Shown here piece after piece: positions 36,119 through 64,000 of a stretch of 64,000 nt of DNA. Below the pieces are notes generated by a model that saw only the letters and a program-made list of their open reading frames with translations, searched no databases and was not told the DNA's origin. Position 1 is the stretch's first letter. Each line of letters begins with the position of its first letter. This stretch comes from Mastigias papua (lineage: Eukaryota; Cnidaria; Scyphozoa; Rhizostomeae; Mastigiidae). The DNA is taken from assembly GCA_964019165.1 (NCBI GenBank), contig OZ025269.1, forward strand, positions 9,163,191 through 9,227,190. The letters are read 5' to 3'. The position numbers and the translations under genes are program-made.

Positions 36119-38115
36119 TGAGGTGACTTCATAAAACTGAATTTATCTCAAAATTTTGACAAATGCCACAAAACGGTATGTGCACCACCATGTTGTATAA
36201 ATGTTGTACTTCACTACTTATGTGGTGGCACACCTGGGAAAATTTGCCTCTAGCCAGGGAATGTTGTTGAAAATATGGTTAATTTTGAGCTATAGTCCAT
36301 ATGGGATGGAGGCTAATAATTGACTCCATAAAACTGAATTTATCTCAAAATTTTGACAAATGCCACAAAAAGTTATGTTCACTACCATGTTGTATAAGTG
36401 TTGTACTTCACTACTTATGTGGTGGCACACCTGGTAAAATTTGCCTCTAGCCAGGAAATGTTGTTGAAAATATGGTTAATTTTGAGCTATAGTCCATATG
36501 GGATGGAGGCTTAGAGGTGACTTCATAAAACTGAATTTATCTCAAAATTTTGACAAATGCCACAAAAAGTTATGTTCACTACCATGTTGTATAAGTGTTG
36601 TACTTCACTACTTATGTGGTGGCACACCTGGGAAAATTTGCCTCTAGCCAGGAAATGTTGTTGAAAATATGGTTAAGTTTGAGCTATAGTCCATATGGGA
36701 TGGAGGCTTAGAGGTGACTTCATAAAACTGAATTTATCTCAAAATTTTGACAAATGCCACAAAAAGTTATGTTCACTACCATGTTGTATAAGTGTTGTAC
36801 TTCACTACTTATCTGGTGGCACACCTGGGAAAATTTGCCTCTAGCCAGGAAATGTTGTTGAAAATATGGTTAATTTTGAACTATAGTCCATATGGGATGG
36901 AGGCTAAGAGGTGACTTCATAAAACTGAATTTATCTCAAAATTTTGACAAATGCCACAAAAAGTTATGTTCACTACCATGTTGTATAAGTGTTGTACTTC
37001 ACTACTTATCTGGTGGCACACCTGGGAAAATTTGCCTCTAGCCAGGAAATGTTGTTGAAAATATGGTTAATTTTGAACTATAGTCCATATGGGATGGAGG
37101 CTAAGAGGTGACTTCATAAAACTGAATTTATCTCAAAATTTTGACAAATGCCACAAAAAGTTATGTTCACTACCATGTTGTATAAGTGTTGTACTTCACT
37201 ACTTATCTGGTGGCACACCTGGGAAAATTTGCCTCTAGCCAGGAAATGTTGTTGAAAATATGGTTAATTTTGAACTATAGTCCATATGGGATGGAGGCTT
37301 AGAGGTGACTTCATAAAACTGAATTTATCTCAAAATTTTGACAAATGCCACAAAAAGTTATGTTCACTACCATGTTGTATAAGTGTTGTACTTCACTACT
37401 TATGTGGTGGCACACCTGGGAAAATTTGTCTCTAGCCAGGAAATGTTGTTGAAAATATGGTTAATTTTGAGCTATAGTCCATATGGGATGGAGGCTAAGA
37501 GGTGACTTCATAAAACTGAATTTATCTCAAAATTTTGACAAATGCCACAAAAAGTTATGTTCACTACCATGTTGTATAAGTGTTGTACTTCACTACTTAT
37601 GTGGTGGCACACCTGGGAAAATTTGCCTCTAGCCAGGAAATGTTGTTGAAAATATGGTTGGTTTCATAGCATCCCATATGGACTATAGTTCAAAATTAAC
37701 CATATTTTCAACAACATTTCCTGGCTAGAGGCAAATTTTCCCAGGTGTGCCACCAGATAAGTAGTGAAGTACAACACTTATACAACATGGTAGTGAACAT
37801 AACTTTTTGTGGCATTTGTCAAAATTTTGAGATAAATTCAGTTTTATGAAGTCACCTCTAAGCCTCCATCCCATATGGACTATAGCTCAAAATTAACCAT
37901 ATTTTCAACAACATTTCCTGGCTAGAGGCAAATTTTCCCAGGTGTGCCACCAGATAAGTAGTGAAGTACAACACTTATACAACATGGTAGTGAACATAAC
38001 TTTTTGTGGCATTTGTCAAAATTTTGAGATAAATTCAGTTTTATGAAGTCACCTCTTAGCCTCTATCCCATATCAACAATATTTCAAAATTAATCATATT
38101 GTCAATATCATATCG
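36119..38115. repeat. 197-bp satellite: eight direct units, then inverted units
   Basis: The block TGACTTCATAAAACTGAA recurs at 36124, 36321, 36518, 36715, 36912, 37109, 37306 and 37503, an exact 197-bp period. At about 37660 the array switches to the opposite orientation (two full units and a decayed part, to about 38115). Linked variants mark subgroups: units 4-6 have ATCTGG with GAACTAT, while units 1-3 and 7-8 have ATGTGG with GAGCTAT. It ends about 550 bp before the SPTLC2 start codon. No ORF is present. Confidence 0.97.
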
Positions 38116-38667
38116 TTTGTCTAGGCAATAGCGGCCCTAATTCAGGCGGTCCTGATAGGGTGGTCATAAAATAAAATACTGCGAGAGAGTTCATGCAGCT
38201 TTGTCCTTCTAGTCGTTCTAATCTGAACACCGTTATAATCCCCACTGTAGGAAAGGATCCAAAGGTCTAAATGTACGTCGAATGTGAACCTGTTACGGAT
38301 CGCCGAATCGTCTTTGAAGTGTTCTGCTTTCATTTGATAAATGATAGGCAAGAAAATACTAAAGCAAAAATGGTAACGACAGTAATAGGCTCTAGCAATC
38401 TAGTTTCAAAGAACACAATAGATCAACTGGCCATGCTTGCTTGGAAAATGTTATCTATTTCAATATGGTGCCTGTTGTCAAGTGAGGTTGATAGCCGTAT
38501 CCATGAAGTGCGCTGCGCATTTTTTGCGCATGTCAAATACATTTTTCCATCTTGCTACCTACCTCTATGCTTTTAATTCACCGTGCGGAGGAGATATTGT
38601 AAAACTGGGTGTTACCACAAAGGTGAAGCAAAGGCGGCAGCGTGTAGTAAGGAGCTGGAGCACAGTC
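38116..38667. promoter_or_regulatory. Presumed SPTLC2 5' flank and leader
   Basis: The region lies between the satellite and the start codon. No TATA box is placed where a start could be fixed. The coding frame stays open upstream of 38668 to 38437, but that peptide is Cys/Phe-rich and unlike the family, so it is taken as untranslated. The transcription start is unknown. Confidence 0.35.
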
Positions 38668-62094
<23,427 letters not shown>

Positions 62095-62333
62095 GTAAGT
62101 AGTTGTTTTTTTCTTCAACTTATTGCACCTCATTGATCCTCGGTGAAATCATCGGTTTATTCCTCATCAATCAGCCGATTGGTTTATAATGAATAATAAG
62201 GCAAAGTGCAACTCCTACTGTACCCATAGTTCTTTGCAATGCAGTTTTGAAACAGATTTGAAAGGTCTATTGGTACTACAGAACGTCACTGTAGCATGAA
62301 AAAGCGGGAACATTCTTTTAGCATACTGAAAAG

Positions 62334-62605
62334 CTTTTTTCGTCCGACACTCGTCAGAGTATAACCGAAAGGTGAACTGAAATATATGGCCAGATTCGGA
62401 TACATATGATATAATAAGTAGTGCGTCTATTTGGCCCTATGATTGGCTAATGAGCACCTATTCACCATTTTTTACTTCAAAAGTCCAAGTGAGAAAATGA
62501 ACTCATTTTGCTTACACAAGACTGGGTTTTGAGTCTTAATGTAAACTAATACCAAAACACTTAGATGAAGGACGATCTTGCTTGCCCTATAATCCGAAAA
62601 TTATT
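62334..62605 (-). repeat. Inverted repeat, right copy (intron 5)
   Basis: This is the inverse of 59425-59679. It lies only about 240 bp beyond exon 5. Confidence 0.85.
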
Positions 62606-64000
62606 GTCTGTATATGTTTTGGCGCATTCTAGATTTGTAATAAGATGTTGTCCTATGGCCGAATCACAAGTAATTTTACCATTATTGTTTTTGCACATAC
62701 GAGGTCGCTGTTCTCTTACTATATTGCGTCTTCTTAGTGGTCGTGGGAACATGTTGTTTTATTCTGTGCGCTTGTCTCTGCGTAGTGCGGTCCTGCATAC
62801 TGAGCTTCACATCTGCTCGAAAATTCACAGACTGCACAACTTTTTTGAGCTGTAGGAATGCTATCTTCTAGCTGATGGTAGCATGACTTTAGTATGGTAA
62901 ACTGCATGGGGCTTCACGGCATAGAAACAGGATGTAGTGGCTTTATTAATTGGTTTTCAAATTTTTGATACGAGAAAATCACTCCTCGAGACATTTGCCC
63001 TGGAAAAGTTTCGTTCATTTACAAGTATGAGATTTTAGTTCCAAGCACTTGAGTGTTTTTTCAATTAATATCTCTGAGCCTTAAGCCGAAAAATGAATGG
63101 CTTCCATGATATTCAACATATCTTGCAGTTTCTGTTATTCACCTCATATACAAGATACCCTTCCATAGTCACCCTTCACTGCTGAAATCGATAGTTGCCA
63201 ACTTGAATTTGAATCCATGAGAATTTCAGTCATATTCAGATTCTTATCGGCAACTCACTGTTTTGGGATCCAAGGTACAGTCTTGGAACATGGGGTCCCT
63301 GGATTGCTGGATAACGCCATTTTGAGGTTAGCTTTGGCTGAGTTAAACAGATAGCACTGAATTTGGAATTGATTGGCCAACCACTGCCGTTTCAAATTTT
63401 GCTTTGAGAGCTGGATGGAGAGAACTTGCTGCATTTGGCGAGCATTCAATCAAAAATTAAAAGTCGAAGAAAAATCTATGTCATATTCCTCTGCTTATGT
63501 AAGGTTAAGCTCCATTTCACGTACAATTTCGATGGGGATGAGTAAGTAAGCAAGGCTCCTAATGTCAACGTCATACCCCCGTAGTTACTAATGTCAACAT
63601 CTATGAATTAGTTTTGCTGCGTAATTATGAAGTTTGGCTACTTTAAAAGATTTGGAATCTTCACAGTGTTTTTCTCGAAGAATTTTCGGTTCAGGCAGAT
63701 TAACGAACAGTACTAGTTTTGTGTTTCCAGTTATGAGGAGTAGCAGAAGGCTCCTCCAGTTGAAAAGCACTACATTCTCCTTGTCTATGCTATACACAAG
63801 GGTGCTACTGTAAGCAGCAATTATTTTGCCGACAAAGGCGGTTGTTGAAATATCTGAGTGTGTATGTGTTTCTCAGAAAGACTCTGCGTTCCCTAAATAT
63901 GACATTAAGAGTTGCAGTGAGCAGCTATCACATGTGAGAAGTAATTGAATCGTTCTGTCCTCGACAAACAAACGTTGGACTTGCTAATGCTAAATGTATT
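62606..64000. other. Intron 5 sequence, no gene recognised
   Basis: Only motif-free short ORFs. The next SPTLC2 exon was searched for by its expected YLDEAHS block and not found. Confidence 0.5.

Noticed and set aside
36119..38115. CRISPR-like regular repeat array
   Set aside because: The 197-bp units are contiguous without spacers and the DNA is eukaryotic; it is a satellite.
38437..38667. Upstream in-frame extension of SPTLC2 exon 1
   Set aside because: The peptide is Cys/Phe-rich and unlike SPTLC2 N-termini; 38668 is the more plausible start, although ATGs upstream are in frame.

Overview
The window is animal (metazoan) nuclear DNA: one spliced housekeeping gene embedded in dense, nested transposable elements. 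The host gene, on the + strand, is the 5' part of serine palmitoyltransferase subunit 2 (SPTLC2). Five exons in consistent splice phase (38668-38976, 46415-46569, 49484-49629, 49867-50085, 61931-62094) run towards the right edge, so the PLP-lysine exon lies outside. The mobile-element mix (THAP/P, Penelope-like with GIY-YIG, BEL/Pao, Ty3/gypsy, CR1/L2-like and restriction-endonuclease LINEs, hAT, Mutator-like) suggests a marine invertebrate, perhaps a cnidarian. That is a guess from family resemblance.

Layout. 1-3003: 3' part of a Ty3/gypsy element with its 3' LTR. 4118-10270: a dead CR1/L2-like LINE broken by a TA-flanked element (5619-6409) and by a solo LTR (7481-8696) that itself carries a miniature element. 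10270-14130: relics (hAT ends, a LINE 3' end, degenerate repeats). 14136-28847: a complete BEL/Pao element on the - strand with 5-bp target duplications (AATAC), polypurine tract and primer binding site. One of its LTRs is inflated by about 500 bp of (CT)n. Its integrase is split by a 6.9-kb TTAA-flanked transposon (16101-23023) encoding a THAP domain. That transposon contains a Penelope-like element (17567-18979) with inverted terminal repeats, each carrying a hammerhead ribozyme core, plus a gypsy integrase remnant with an LTR. A further 654-bp miniature element sits at 23637-24290.

29032-35622: a P-like element with 8-bp duplications (GGGCCACC). A second P-like element (29095-33074, duplications GTAATACC) is nested inside it and carries an uninterrupted two-exon THAP-P transposase of 868 residues on the - strand. 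This is the most gene-like mobile unit in the window. 36119-38115: a 197-bp satellite, eight direct units followed by about two and a half inverted units. 38668 onward: SPTLC2, whose introns hold a TTA-flanked element, a hAT relic, a Mutator-like pseudogene, a GC-rich miniature element, three or more LINE fragments, a second Penelope fragment and a gypsy gag relic. Two inverted repeats flank exon 5.

Except for SPTLC2 and the inner P transposase, every coding stretch is visibly damaged or truncated. The insertions give a relative chronology: BEL, then the TTAA element, then the Penelope element; and outer P, then inner P. All statements come from reading the sequence; no database search was run.
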